Shown here: one piece after another, positions 45,054 through 56,539 of the stretch
How positions within the stretch are numbered: position 1 is the stretch's first letter
Layout of the letters: each line of letters begins with the position of its first letter
Source of the DNA: Owenia fusiformis
Taxonomy: Eukaryota; Annelida; Polychaeta; Sabellida; Oweniidae
Direction: 5' to 3'
NCBI GenBank assembly: GCA_903813345.2
Contig: CAIIXF020000002.1
Coordinates: 970,001 to 1,030,000, forward strand
DNA: 60,000 nt
Program-made: the position numbers and the translations under genes
The notes under the pieces: generated by a model
What the model saw: the letters and a program-made list of their open reading frames with translations, nothing else
What the model was told of the DNA's origin: nothing
The model's database searches: none

Positions 45054-48000
45054 AGTGGAGTCAGATAAGTGTTCAATTGCACATGCTATATATATAGCAT
45101 CATTTTTTTACATAAGTATTATTAATACATATATTTTTGATATCTAACGAAGTGGTGTTGAAAAGTGGCCCCATTTGATTATAACAGGCCTTGAAAATTT
45201 TGGACATTTACATTGAGCCCCATGTTAATTTATCAATCTTCAAAAGATCCCCTGCAGTACAGTTTTAGAGAAATAAAGCCCATATTCCCAGGAAGTTACA
45301 GTAGCATAATTATCTTCAAAATAAGTAGGGTTAAATTTTTTCTTTTACCTACTTCCAAAGATATTTGAGTTTGAATTTTGGAAATTCCCCATTGGCTGCC
45401 ATTATAAATGGCTATCAATATGGCTTTACTTAAGTGTCCTTTTCTCAAAAATTCTACGGTGAAATTTTCTAATATTGCAGATTTCTATAGATAATATATT
45501 GATTTTAAAGAAATCAAACAGGTACATTTCTGAAAATTTCTTATTTTTTATATATTTAGCTGTTAAAAACTATAAAAACCTATATTGAGCCCCATGTTAA
45601 TTTACCAATCTTCAAAAGACCCCATACAGGACAGTTTTAGAGTAATTATGCCAACTCCCTAATACGTTACAATAACATGATTATCTTCAAAATAAGAAGG
45701 GTTAAATTTTTTCTTTTACCTACTTCCAAAGATATTTGCGTTTGAATTTTGAAAATTCTCCATTGGCTGCCATTATAAACGGCCATCAATATGGCTTTAC
45801 TAAATTGTCCTTTTCTCAAAATGTCCACGGTGAAATTTTCTAATATTGCAGATTCGTATAGTTAATATATTGATTTTAAAAAAATCAAACGGGTACATTT
45901 CTGAAAAGTTCTTATTTTTGATATATTTAGCCGTTAAAAACTATAAAAACCTATATTGAGCCCCATGATAATTTATCAATCTTCAAAAGGTCCCTTGCAG
46001 AACAGTTCAAAAGTGATAAGGGCCATACTCCTAGGATATAACAATAACACTATTATTTTCAAAATAAGAAATATATATATATATATATATATTATATTGA
46101 TTTAAAAAAATCAAACGGGCACATTTCTGATAAATTCTTATTTTTAATATATTCAGCTGTTAAAAACTCCCCCTGTAGAGCAGTTCAAAAGTGATGGAGC
46201 CATATTCCAAGGATGTTGCAATAACATGACTTTATCCAAAACAACTAAGTTCCAAAGATATTGGCGTTGAAATATTGGAAATCCCCATTGGATGCCATTA
46301 TAAACTGCTATCATTATGACTTTACTGAAGTCTCCTTTTCGCAAAACGTCCACTGTGGAATTTTTAATATTGTACATTTCTATAGTTAATATATTAATTT
46401 AAAAAAAATCAGACAGGCACATTTCTGAAAAATTCTTATTTTAAATATATCTAGCCGTTAAAAACTATAAAAAACATATTGGGCCCCATGTTAGATTATC
46501 AATCTTCAAAAGACCCCCTACAGAGCAGTTCAAAAGCGATGAAGCCCTTATTCCTAGGATGTTACAATAACACGATTATCTTCAAAATATGAAGGATTAA
46601 ATCTTTTCTTTGACCTATTTCCAAAGATATTGACGTTTGCATTTTGGAAAAAAACCATTAGCTGCCATTGTAAACGGTATCAATTTGGCTTAAGTAAAGC
46701 GTCTTTTCTCAAAAAGTCCACTATGGAATTTTCTAATATTGTACATTTCTATTGTTTTTTTTAAAACGCAGGTAGATTTCTGAATTGTTTTACTTTCATT
46801 TATATAATTAGCTGTTATTAACTATAAAAACCTATATTATGCGCCATGTTAAATCAATCTTTAACTTAATGACTAAATATTTTAAAAATAAGAATTTTTT
46901 AGAAAAGTAGCTGTTTGATTTAAAAAAATATATATTAACTATAGATATCTACAATATAAGAAAATTCCACAGTGGATTCTTTGAGAAGACACTCTATTAT
47001 AGTTAAACCATATTGATAGCGGTTTATAATGGCAACCAATAGGGATTTTCAAAAATTCAATCGAAAATATCTTTGGAACTAGAGTCCATTTCACTGTTTA
47101 ATTGCGTCAAATCAAAATATCATTTTGCAATAATATAAGGAAAAATGTATTCCTATTGTATATGAATGACATGTGTATATCTTGGATTGCTTCTAGTTTG
47201 GCTCATGAAGTGTGTGGCCTCTTATATTTGGATGCTTCTCTGCCATGTTATTTTCAATAAGATTAACATGGCCGAAATTCTTCAAATTACAAGAGGGCAC
47301 AGGCTTATTGCACAAAAAACTAAAAAATCTGAAATATACAAATGTCATTCATGTACATTATGAATATACTTTTCCATATATTATTGCACAATGGTCTCCC
47401 AATTTCTTATTTTTGGGGTTCTACTCACTGACGCAATAAAACAGTGAAATGGAGTCTAGGTAAAAGAAAAAAAATTAGCCCTTCCTTTTTTGAAGATAAT
47501 CATGTTATTGTAACATAGTATGAGAATGGGCATTATTAGTCTAAAACTGTTCTGCACAGGGTCTTTGAAAGATTGATAAATTAACATTGGCTTCAATATA
47601 GGTTCTTTATTGTTTTTAAGGACACTTTAGTAAGGCCATATTGATAGCCTTTTATAATGGCAGCCAATGGGGAATTTCCAAAATTCAAATGTAAATATCT
47701 TTGGAAGTAGGTAAAAGAAAAGAATTTGCCCTTCTTATTTTGAAGATAATCATGTTATTGTAACATAGTAGGAGAATGGGCATTATTAGTCTAAAACTGT
47801 TCTGCACAGGGTCTTTGAAAGATTGATAAATTAACATGGGGCTCAATACAGGTCTTTTATAGTTTTTAACGGCTAAATATATAAAAAATAAGATATTTTC
47901 AGAAATGTATTAACTATAGGAATCTGTAATATTAGAAAATTTCACCGTGGAATTTTTGAGAAAAGGACACTTTAGTAAAGCCATATTGATAGCCATTTAT

Positions 48001-48360
48001 AATGGCAGCCAATGGGGAATTTCTAAAACTCAAACGCAAATATCTTTGGAACTAGGTAAAAGAAAAAATTTAACCCTTCTTATTTTGAAGATAATCATGT
48101 TATTGTAACATCCTGGGAATATGGGCTTTATTTCTCTAAAACTGTACTGCAGGGGATCTTTTGAAGATTGATAAATTAACATGGGGCTCAATGTAAATGC
48201 CCAAAATTTTCAAGGCCAGTTATTATCAAATGGGGCCACTTTTCAACACCACTTCATTAGATATCAAAAATATATGTAGTAGTGATTCTTATGTCAGAAA
48301 ATAGTGCTATATATATAGCATGTGCAATTCTAGGGTTTTATTGCCTTAATTGACTCCACT
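45054..48360. mobile_element. Third large foldback element (about 3.3 kb) inside the LINE
   Basis: AGTGGAGTCA at 45054 pairs with TGACTCCACT at 48360, and a second inverted word, AATTGCACATGCTATATATA, lies just inside both ends. The arms carry tandem modules of about 375 bp with ATTGAGCCCCATG, TTATCTTCAAAATAAG and CCATTGGCTGCCATTATAAA (near 45204, 45585, 45956, 46480), inverted in 46840-48240. An AT microsatellite lies at 46072-46094. No transposase is visible. Confidence 0.8.
46072..46094. repeat. AT microsatellite
   Basis: An uninterrupted run of AT dinucleotides within a module of the third foldback. Confidence 0.8.
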
Positions 48361-49010
48361 AAAGAGAATAAACGGTTCAACGTCCCTGATTGATTCAATA
48401 AGGTCTCGAGAAATCACTCTCAACAGAGCTCGTGTAGACTTATTTTTGAAAGCAAGACCTTTTGCACACCAATTTACTTTTATATACTCGGCTCATTGTT
48501 CTTGTGGAAAACCTGAAACACTAAAACATTTATTTTTCAAGTGTCCTTTATGCCAAATTAATAGGCATGCCCCGATGGAAGAGGTCAACAATAACTTTTA
48601 TAATTAGATCAGCCAACTAACAAACATGGATGATAAACTTAATTTTCTCTTATATGGTGACGAGACATTATCCTTAGCATTACTAAGTAAACTTCTTATC
48701 ATTGTCAGCAATTTTCTCCATGGCAATAAGACATAGGAAGGAGGTCTCACCTAAGCCCTGGAGAACTCATAATATATTTATTTTGTTTTTAACTCATCTA
48801 CTTGGCACCAACCCCTCTGGTCCCTGGGATACCCTTCGTTGCACAGTCGTCCTCTAACAGCTAAATATTATTCTTAATTTTTCACATGTAAGTGATGGCC
48901 AACCTATAATGCCACTATAGCGATTGGTGGCCAATAATGTATTGACTTAACCTCAATAAAGTTTATACGATAAAAAAAGATTAATATAAATTATATGATA
49001 ATTAGATAAA
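48361..49010 (+). pseudogene. LINE C-terminal segment and 3' end beyond the foldback
   Basis: The frame at 48361-48604 contains LNRARVDLFLKARPF, then HCSCGKPETLKHLFFKCPL, the C-C-H-C end of LINE proteins. The remainder to about 48737 continues in shifted frame. An AATAAAG at 48955-48961 and an A-rich tail to about 49010 mark the 3' end. It is likely the same LINE as 43500-45053, since the order of domains is right, but I cannot prove a single element. Confidence 0.65.
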
Positions 49011-49062
49011 TAAATAAAAATGTTCAATCGCAAGTTAGTAACATTTAATATAATGTTTTTAA

Positions 49063-49305
49063 TCATGAAAATTGCACCATAAAATAAAATTCTGGTTTCA
49101 ATTCTGGTTTCCGTTTCTTAATCCTAGCTACTACGTAACGGTTGTATGTTTTATCTATCTTGATCAAAAAGTACCTTTTCACATGTCTAACTTCAGTGTT
49201 GTCGTCATGTTCTGCAGATTCTGCCAATGGAGCAGATTGCGCCTCATAGATACTGCAAATTAGGAAAACTGCAATTCCAAGACAAATCACTGACCATGAT
49301 TGCAT
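49063..49305 (-). CDS. Small secreted-peptide precursor, gene A
   Basis: The 80-residue frame begins with ATG directly after a splice acceptor (TTTTTCCAG|ATG at 49305). Residues 1-24 are a signal peptide (MQSWSVICLGIAVFLICS...AQS). It is followed by an acidic propiece (APLAESAEHDDNTEVRHV), a Lys-Arg site at about 43-44, and a basic C-terminal part with KKRK. Signal, acidic propiece, dibasic site and cationic peptide is the common layout of neuropeptide and antimicrobial-peptide precursors. I do not recognise the family. It is paralogous to gene B, and the upstream non-coding exon is at 50523-50605. It is unclear whether the C-terminal EFYFMVQFS belongs to the final peptide. Confidence 0.7.
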   Translation of the reverse strand: MQSWSVICLGIAVFLICSIYEAQSAPLAESAEHDDNTEVRHVKRYFLIKIDKTYNRYVVARIKKRKPELKPEFYFMVQFS

Positions 49306-50522
49306 CTGGAAAAATTAGCATGCCTTCATGTCATATTAGCCTCGATAACAACCCCAAGGCCGGTGTAAAAGGGTAGGTGGTCCTATCAAATTTTGGTCCT
49401 ACTCTCTATTGATTTATATGGTGGCCTAATCACAATTATTTTCCTTATTATTTATACACAGTCAGGGCCGGTAAGGGCCGCAAGGAAAGGGGACCATAAT
49501 CCCCAGGGGACCATAATTTCTTTTACACCGGTATTCTACGAACTCATACTTGGGCCAATTTATGATAATTTATATTTAAAAAAATACAAAATTCGAAAAT
49601 TAAAATATTCATATGGCGATGTTTTTTTCTTGAATAACAAAGGGAACACATTATATTTTATAAATTCGTAGACGGCATCATTGGAACTAGATTGGCATCC
49701 CTCTCCTGAGCAATTTGAAAGAAATGAAAAATTAACATACTTTCGACGATCGTTTAATAAGTCTGGTTTAATTTCAAATAAGATATTATTTATCACATTT
49801 GTGAGTGTCAAAAAAACAATAAACATGTTTCCTTTGATATAAGTTTTGCATTGTAAACATGTAAGTAGAGCCAACGTTATTGTTTGTAATTATTAGCCTC
49901 AAATTATTTTGAACGATCCCTATGTCAAAATTGATAACTTAAGAAATGGGCAAGATTCATTCATACAATTTTACATGAACAGTTCTTCCCCGATGCCCTT
50001 ACCATAGGACATTTTTTATGGCTTCATTTAATACGTTTTTTCCAGGAGAGGGCGTCTAATAATCATGAATCCTCCAATACATCTGTTTTGGAGGATACAT
50101 TTATATTAAACTCCATCTGTCATTCCAAGAGTACCCATTTTACTATGACATGTCCTACTTTATAACATCATAGATTGTTAATAATGTTGAAAAGCACAAT
50201 ACTTATACATTTATTTGTTTCAGACAGGTTCTAATCATGTCTTGAATAAAAGTAAAAGATTGACAAATGATACAGTTGGTCATTTAGAGATATTAGGTTT
50301 GGTAATTACACTAGGCCTATTGTTATTAATTCTTCTGATGAAAGCACTGGGAGTGTATTTAGATCTAATCTAAGCTAATTCTCTCTACATAGTATTTCCC
50401 ATGGTCTCCTTATAAAATCTACAGAGGGTACTCAATAACACATTTATATCACAGACTCTGAATAAGATAAAATGAAATTCAGGAATTAGATGTTATAATG
50501 AGATATATATAAATACACTTAC
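49306..50522 (-). other. Intron 1 of gene A
   Basis: It is bounded by AAA|GTAAGTG (donor at 50522) and TTTTTCCAG (acceptor at 49306). It contains a MITE at 49360-49531. The frames within it have no recognised features. Confidence 0.55.
49360..49531. mobile_element. Small MITE with CCGGTGTAAAAG ends
   Basis: CCGGTGTAAAAG (49360-49371) is inverted at 49520-49531, and GGTCC/GGACC words pair inside. No clear target duplication. A related end (TTTTACACCGGG) is at about 41791. Confidence 0.65.
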
Positions 50523-50640
50523 TTTGCTATTCGGATGTTGAATCACTGAACAGTATATGAACTTCAATCGAATTTGCTTGTTCTAGAGTGTTCCTCTCGT
50601 CCCGATGGCAATCACTCTTTATAATGCGACTTATATATCT
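50523..50640 (-). promoter_or_regulatory. TATA promoter and non-coding exon 1 of gene A
   Basis: On the minus strand GATATATAAGTCGC (TATA at 50631-50639) lies about 30 bp before an inferred start near 50605. Exon 1 runs to the donor at 50523. The whole block, with about 130 bp further upstream (CAACCAATCATAATCG at about 50690), matches gene B at 56540-56766 closely. Transcription start is inferred. Confidence 0.6.
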
Positions 50641-50794
50641 TTACCCCTATATGGATTTTTATTACCTGATCAATGCTTTCGATTATGATTGGTTGAATTT
50701 TCAACTTAAGTGCCATGTTGTTCTTTATGACATTGATCATGTGTGGGTCAGAATTCAAAAAACAAGAAAATGCAGCAAATCAGCTCTTCTTAAA

Positions 50795-51433
50795 CTAGGC
50801 ACCACATTTTTCATTTAAAGTAAGCGTTAAGAACATATTAAATACATCAGGGGAGCATGAGGTTTTAATTCTGTTGTAAAAATCAATTCTTTCACGTTGG
50901 TTGTGACTACTTGTAAAAAAGCTGTGTGTTAAATCATCAATTGGATGAAGGGAACAAAGTTTGCAAAAACCATCATCACATTTTCTTCTTTTGAGGTCAG
51001 TTCCAATACCTAAACACCCAGTTCTGGCTTTGAACTTCAATCTCTGTCCAACAAAATCATTACTTGAAGTAAAGTAATTCTCCAGAAATGGGGTTTGTTT
51101 GATTGATTCATAAAATTCTAGTGAAGATTTCGAGGAACATTCAGATAGAAAATTACTTTTGTGTTGTTGGGAGGATATGGTCAAAAAAGAATCATACCAT
51201 TCATTGTCATCTCTAAACACAACATCATCAAGGCCATGTTCAATTAAAATGTCTTGTATGTTTTCAAAATATGGCCAACATGTTTTTACTCTTCCCTTGA
51301 CATTTTCAAACAGTTTATCAAAAATTGCCTTATGTAGGCCGTTCCTCATGGAGAACTTAAGATATAGAAAATAATCAATTTGTCTTTTCTGAATAATGTT
51401 AATATTGCTTCTCCAGCCAAGGTCACCTAACAT
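50795..51433 (-). pseudogene. LINE C-terminal fragment, third family
   Basis: This 212-residue frame ends with RLKFKARTGCLGIGTDLKRR, FCKLCSLHPIDDLTHSFF and ERIDFYNRI, the C-X2-C...H end of LINE ORF2 proteins. One Cys of the usual C-C-H-C set seems replaced (TSSHNQRER). It differs clearly from the LINEs at 1635 and 48361. It lies immediately upstream of the gene A promoter, and may have cut off more distal control sequence. Confidence 0.6.
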
Positions 51434-51510
51434 TACTGCTTTGGCAGGGTTACATTTAAGTTGAAAAATTGATTTCTAGAATACATCTTCCGTGATATTT
51501 TTGATAAAAC

Positions 51511-51592
51511 TACCCTTTGCATTCGTTTGACTTCACTTCTTAAAAGAGAGCTTCGTCTTAGTGTAGTTTAACTAGACTCTGCACGCAGGGTA
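51511..51592. mobile_element. 82-bp internally deleted copy of the 19287-19664 element
   Basis: The first 49 bases and last 33 bases are identical to the ends of the 378-bp element, and the middle 296 bp are missing. The flanks TGATAAAAC (51502-51510) and TCGTAAAAC (51593-51601) match at 7 of 9 positions, supporting a 9-bp duplication. Confidence 0.85.
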
Positions 51593-51827
51593 TCGTAAAA
51601 CAGGCATCTTAGCTGCAATTTTGAATAATAGCGTAATTCATAGCACAATATAAATTAACCCACCTCTGTTTAATTCAAATATGCATTACCCTTAAGAATC
51701 ATATACTTAGACACCTTTTCATTCTTGATTCGAATTTTTATCTTGTCTTCATCTAAATTTGTGGATTAATAACAGTTTTTAGTATACAAATTGAACATAC
51801 AAAATGTAGCGTATTGATTACACGTTA

Positions 51828-52091
51828 CAGTGGCGAAGCCAGCTTTCAGTCGGGGGGAGGGGGGGGGGGGTGCGAGTGCGATCGTGGCATAAAAAATGTT
51901 TTTGAAGATTTGTTTTGAATTTTACAAAAATTGGTGCAACTTCGTTCAAAATCGAGCTAGAAGCCTCAAATAAAAAGCATTTTAAGACTTTTTTCTTCTA
52001 TATAATGGTTCTATGGTTCTAATGGTTCATTGGTTATGTAGGGGGGGGGGGGTGCGATCGCACACATCGCATCCCCTTGGCTACGCCTATG
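51828..52091. mobile_element. MITE with GTGGCGAAGCCAG ends and poly-G tracts
   Basis: CAGTGGCGAAGCCAGC at the left pairs imperfectly with TTGGCTACGCCTATG at the right. Two poly-G runs, each followed by GTGCGATCG-like words, lie inside (about 51862 and 52041). A fragment of a similar element occurs at about 13037. Confidence 0.65.
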
Positions 52092-52479
52092 CGCTATATT
52101 AATATAACAAGGTTATCATATCATGCCAATAGTTATATGGTTAACTAATATTAACACAAAATAATAATACACGATAATTAAAAAAATAAACCTCGGTATT
52201 CGGGCCTAAAATCCAAGGATACGTGTACCATTACTTAAGTGTAAGCTGCAATACCATATCGAATACCTGTACCATTACTCAATAATAACCACTAGTAAGA
52301 CCATAATAACACGCTTAATAACTAGCTTATCGCAAGTTATTCCATACGATTTTTATCTTGTGTTAATTTTGAGTCGCAACATGTCAAGTGCAATAGTCAT
52401 ACAAAAGTGAGGTATTACATCGGTGATTCTGTCGTTTTCTGAACTATATATTCAAAAACGTTGACAAAACTGTTTTATA

Positions 52480-52625
52480 TGTCTCTGATATGAAACAGAT
52501 ACACGTTTGTGATAAAAATGTCATAGTGATTCTGCCCTTAACTCCTGAAATAAGAAAAAATCGTAACTTCGAGTTCCCGACATTTTGTTACCGAAACGAA
52601 CCCGTTTTGGTAAATAGTTCGAAGA
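52480..52625. repeat. Fragment of the CACTGGTG element family
   Basis: It is similar to 56010-56135 (ACGTTTGTG, TTCTGCC, TCGTAACTTCGAG, CGACATTTTGTTACC, AAACGAACC). This is one arm only, without the termini. The overlapping frames 52490-52750 (+) and 52588-52956 (-) are therefore not genes. Confidence 0.6.
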
Positions 52626-52738
52626 GTGCAGAATCAGTGCAAATACAACCGAGTGCCATCTTTATTTTCTCAAGCAAAATTGGTTTGGAAAAATCGATCA
52701 CGATTCTATCGTATAGTAAAAAAATAGTGACTGCCATC

Positions 52739-52836
52739 GAGGGGAAATAGTGTAAACTATTTTCCCCGAGGGAATGTCCTGTCCACTGACATGTTCCCGG
52801 GAAGGGGAAAATTTTTACACTATTTCCCGAAAATGT
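52739..52836. repeat. Nested palindromes of GGGGAAATAGTGTAAA
   Basis: GAGGGGAAATAGT-GTAA-ACTATTTTCCCCGAG is a near-perfect hairpin with a 4-base loop, and a second inverted copy (GGGGAAAATTTTTACACTATTTCCC) follows around TTCCCGGGAA. The outer structure resembles 28775-28895. Confidence 0.65.
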
Positions 52837-53189
52837 GGCAGTTGCTATTTGTTTTATTATATACAGTACATCATATGTACTCTGTAAACAAAAACAAAAT
52901 GAGAATTCGAAGTCCTTCCAATTGAACATGTTATGCTTACAGGTTCTTATTGGCATTTGAAGGCATTTTGCCTTTAAACTCCTATAATCTCAGCTATCAG
53001 GGAAAATAAAACGTACTAATGACGACTGGTCACATGACCTAACTGGTGATTTGTACTTTTCATCTTCCTGGATAGCTGAGATTTAGGATTTTCTATGGAA
53101 TTAGTTCATCTATTTCATACGATCATGTTACCATGAATAAGCCAATGAGCATCTAGAATACATATGAGGTATACAATAATATCCTGTTA

Positions 53190-53770
53190 TTGCCACGACA
53201 ATTGTTCCTGGTGGCACAATCATTCAATCACAATCAAGGACCAATAATGGTTTTCAGAGGCACAATCAATCAATGAAAAAGAAGCGACGTCCGTTATTAC
53301 TTGAAGCATATAATAAAAAAATCGAATAATCAATACAGGTCATCATTCTTTTTTGAAGCACACATAGTCGTGAACAAGAAATACTCTACTGTGTATTGGT
53401 ATACCAGTAACGCATAAGCAATGACTTCTTTCTTTTTTGTTATTCAATTAGACAAGCCCAATCTTTCTCTCTCAAGGCATAATCAATCAAGCACAATCGA
53501 AAAGTGTTGTTCTATCCCGAGCCACAATTAGTCTAGCACAATCAAGGTTTCTTTATTTCGTGCTGCGCAATCAATCAAGCACAATCAAGGGCGATGTGTG
53601 TTACTTGAAGCATGGGGACAAGCAGTTTTCATCGTGGCACAACCAGTCAAGGACAATGGTGAGCTATCATTCTTTGCTGTTGCACAATCTAGGACTGTCG
53701 TTCTTTCCTGTTGCACAAACAGTCTAGCACAATCAAGGACTATCGTTCATTCTCGATGCAAAGTTAAAGC
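53190..53770. repeat. Degenerate tandem repeat of GCACAATCAA
   Basis: GCACAATCAA, often with AGTCTAGCACAATCAAGGAC, recurs about ten times at irregular distances of 15-60 bp, with TTACTTGAAGCAT recurring at two points. The short frame at 53598-53804 is a by-product. Confidence 0.6.
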
Positions 53771-54044
53771 TTTCAAAGTTATTTTCCTGATTCATTCCAT
53801 TTAATCAACTTATAAGACCCTTGAACATGCAAGCTCATGATCAAAATCATATAACTAATTGACAAACAGAAATTAATACCAAAAGCCGTGCATTAAAAAG
53901 CAAATGTTATTGTTAAGCTTGAGGCATCGTCTCAAATGATTCAGAACAATTCATACCAAATTGCTCATATTTATTCACTTGGTGGTTAGTAAATTCTGAT
54001 TTATAACTAAAAGGTATGTAATCCTGTATTTATATTTGAGAATA

Positions 54045-54352
54045 AGTCCAGGGATGGATCTGGGAACCAACAAGGGGGGGGGGGCAAACTTCTGGTCTGA
54101 GAAAAAAGGCTGCTTGCGCGGAAAAAACTTTTGGGCCCTAGAACCAAAAAGTGGGCCCAAATTCTGAAATTTTGAGGCCCATTTCTTCAAAATTTGGCCT
54201 TAATTTAAAAATAAGGCCTTGGAAGGCCCATTTATGACCAGAAAGGCCCACTTTTGGGGCCTTAAGGCCTTTTTTGGCTCAACATTTTTTGGCCCAATTT
54301 GTTTTTCTGGGCCCACCCAAGAGCCCCCCCCCCCAAGATCCGCCAGTGAAGT
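54045..54352. repeat. GGCCC/AAGGCC-rich low-complexity element
   Basis: Repeated AAGGCC, GGGCCC and TTTTGGCCC words fill the block, which is bounded by GGATCTGGG plus a G-run on the left and a C-run plus AGATCCGCCAG on the right. The ends look like a decayed inverted repeat of a small transposon. Confidence 0.6.
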
Positions 54353-54477
54353 CTGTTTCAAGAAATATGGTAATGGAATTGACCATTGTTGGATTTAGTA
54401 CCAATTTTTGAGATGTCCCCCGAAACATACTCCATTTAGCTGTTTGTAGCATATTTGAACAACTCATTTTCATTCAT

Positions 54478-54612
54478 TAAGCGGTAGAAGACGATAAACA
54501 CACGATATAGGAAAAAATAATACATCACGGAGTTACTATGTCATATAATCTTGATGTTGTTCAAAAATCAAAGCTGAATGTTAACTACAAAGTGATTTAA
54601 TTCGATGAAAAA
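54478..54612. repeat. Half copy of the 28256-28690 inverted repeat
   Basis: GCGGTAGAAGACGATAAAC, ACTATGTCATATAATCTTGA, GTTAACTACAAAGTG and TTCGATGAAAA match the right arm of the 28.3-kb element and its flank in order. Confidence 0.6.
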
Positions 54613-54859
54613 CTAAAAAAATCGAAACCGACACTTTCTCTTCTCTTGATACTGACCAGTTGCGTTGACAGCTTAATGTAAATGTGACTGAGGCTTTAAT
54701 CTTGTAGATGCTTTTCCAAAGTTCCCCATGTTCAGTAAACTGGTAATTAGGACGTGGCAATTTAGGGAACTGAAAAAGTTTTAGACAAATAACTCCCATT
54801 AAGATATACATCTGTGTTTTACATGTAAGAGCATGTTAGTCTGAGGTTGAAACGAATAG

Positions 54860-55450
54860 TTTCTTGATATAATATGTGATCATGATGTCGTCGAAGTATC
54901 GGGCACACACTTTTCAATTGTACATATATCAACGATATCATGGACGGCTTTAGGAACTCTTTTCAGAAAACCGTGCAAAATCGCTTCTCGGACTAGGACC
55001 GCTCTAACAAATTCGCTTTTTGTATATTTATGTTTCCAACAGATGATACATTCCTCCGTATTGAAAATAACCCTCATAATGACATAACTGCAATATGTGC
55101 TATATAACATCACGTATCCCACACTCTGTTTTCCAGATGAAACCATATATTTGCACATAAAAGAGGAACATATTGTCTTAAATATCTTTGATATGCCCGC
55201 ATCGATAACTCGTCCTCACCTAGAAACGCCGACGTTACGTCAGTGTAACAAAATGGAAGAAATTCAGGGATTCGTTTTCGCTAAGATATGGATAATAATT
55301 TGGCTAGTAAATAAGAGAATGTGCAGGAGGTTTGTAACTGCTTATCCTCTTTAACCCTTGGTAAATGTACATACAATGCATAATTTATAAGTGTAAGTAG
55401 ATGTAAATCGAGAAATTAAAATATCCCAGAAGTTCTTCCATTTTGCTACA
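54860..55450 (-). repeat. Dispersed repeat, inverted relative of 36920-37600
   Basis: The reverse complement of 54880-55160 aligns with about 37080-37340 (ACAGAGTG.GGGATACG, ATGAGGGTTAT, ACAAAAAGCGAATTTGTT, GTCCGAGAAGCGATT). The part at 55260-55345 aligns with 40677-40730. A 92-codon frame (55158-54880) is open here but is broken in the relative. I cannot name the family. Confidence 0.5.
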
Positions 55451-55657
55451 CTGACGTCACGTCAGCGTAACTAGGTGACGACCAGTGGGTATGGAGTCAA
55501 GCAGGTTTACATGATGCGTAGGTTAAAATACATGATTCATTGGACATAGCGCTGTGCCTTTTCATCCCTTTTTATTCCCTCTATAGGTCTGATTCTGTTT
55601 TAACACGGGTGTCCAACTAGAAACCGTTAATTTGAATTTAAGACCTACCACATATGT

Positions 55658-56163
55658 CACTGGTGATCCACTCGATTACACTGGTTCGTTTTGGTAACAA
55701 AATGTCGGAACGTCGAAGGTACGATTTTTCTTTTTTCCTTATTTCACGCGTTGTAGGCAGAATCACAAACGTTTATCAGTATCATATGTTTTAGAAAATG
55801 TTAATGTTTGCGAAAAAATAGCTCAGAAGACAACAGAATCGTCGATTTAATTCCTCACTTAAGTTACATAAACGATTTTGGTTGAAAGTGCAGATCTTGA
55901 CTGTTTTTCGAAAGACCGTTTATGTAACTTAAGTGAAGAATCAAATTGACGATTCTGTTGTCTTCTGAACTATTTGTCCACACATATGTACATTTTCTTA
56001 AACATATGATACTGATTCACGTTTGTGTTACAAAATGTCGTGGGAATTCTGCCTACCACGTGTGAAATAAGGAAAAGGGAAAAATCGTACCTTCGACGTT
56101 CCGACATTTTGTTACCAAAACGAACCGTTTCGGTAACAAGCGTAATCGAGTGGATCACCAGTG
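55658..56163. mobile_element. 506-bp foldback with CACTGGTGATCC ends and 5-bp duplication
   Basis: CACTGGTGATCCACTCGATT is inverted at 56163, and TATGT flanks both ends (55653-55657, 56164-56168). The arms are inverted almost throughout (AAAATGTCGGAACGTCGAAG and complement; CTTAAGTTACATAAACG and complement). Fragments of the family occur at 13381 and 52480. The 5-bp duplication and CAC...GTG termini are shared with the element at 35100. Confidence 0.82.
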
Positions 56164-56539
56164 TATGTGAAAATCAAGGATTGTGAGTCACACTGCACCG
56201 TTTCCTTTAAACGTGTTTCATTACATTTAACAAAAATGCCTTATTGTTGGGACACTAATCTTGTATATAGAGTCCATCTTATTAGCGGCATTTTGGGTCC
56301 CAAGCTGAGAATCGGCGCTATTGCCTGGGTCACATTTGCACCAATTCATCAATAAACATAATACTATATACATAGTTTAGCATAGTTGAGCATAGTTGGG
56401 ATAATAATACTTTGTTTAAACGAACTAGAAAACGTTAACTAGGTCAATATAGTAGCCTGTACAGAAGATATGTTCGTCGTGAAGAGTTCATTATAAGTGA
56501 AATGAAGAAATAACAATTTACTGCATTTTTAGTTGATTT

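Noticed and set aside
50588-50818. 76-codon plus-strand frame
   Set aside because: It is antisense to exon 1 and promoter of peptide gene A and is not conserved in gene B.
52490-52956. Overlapping frames on both strands
   Set aside because: The region is a fragment of the 55658 transposon family plus a palindrome.
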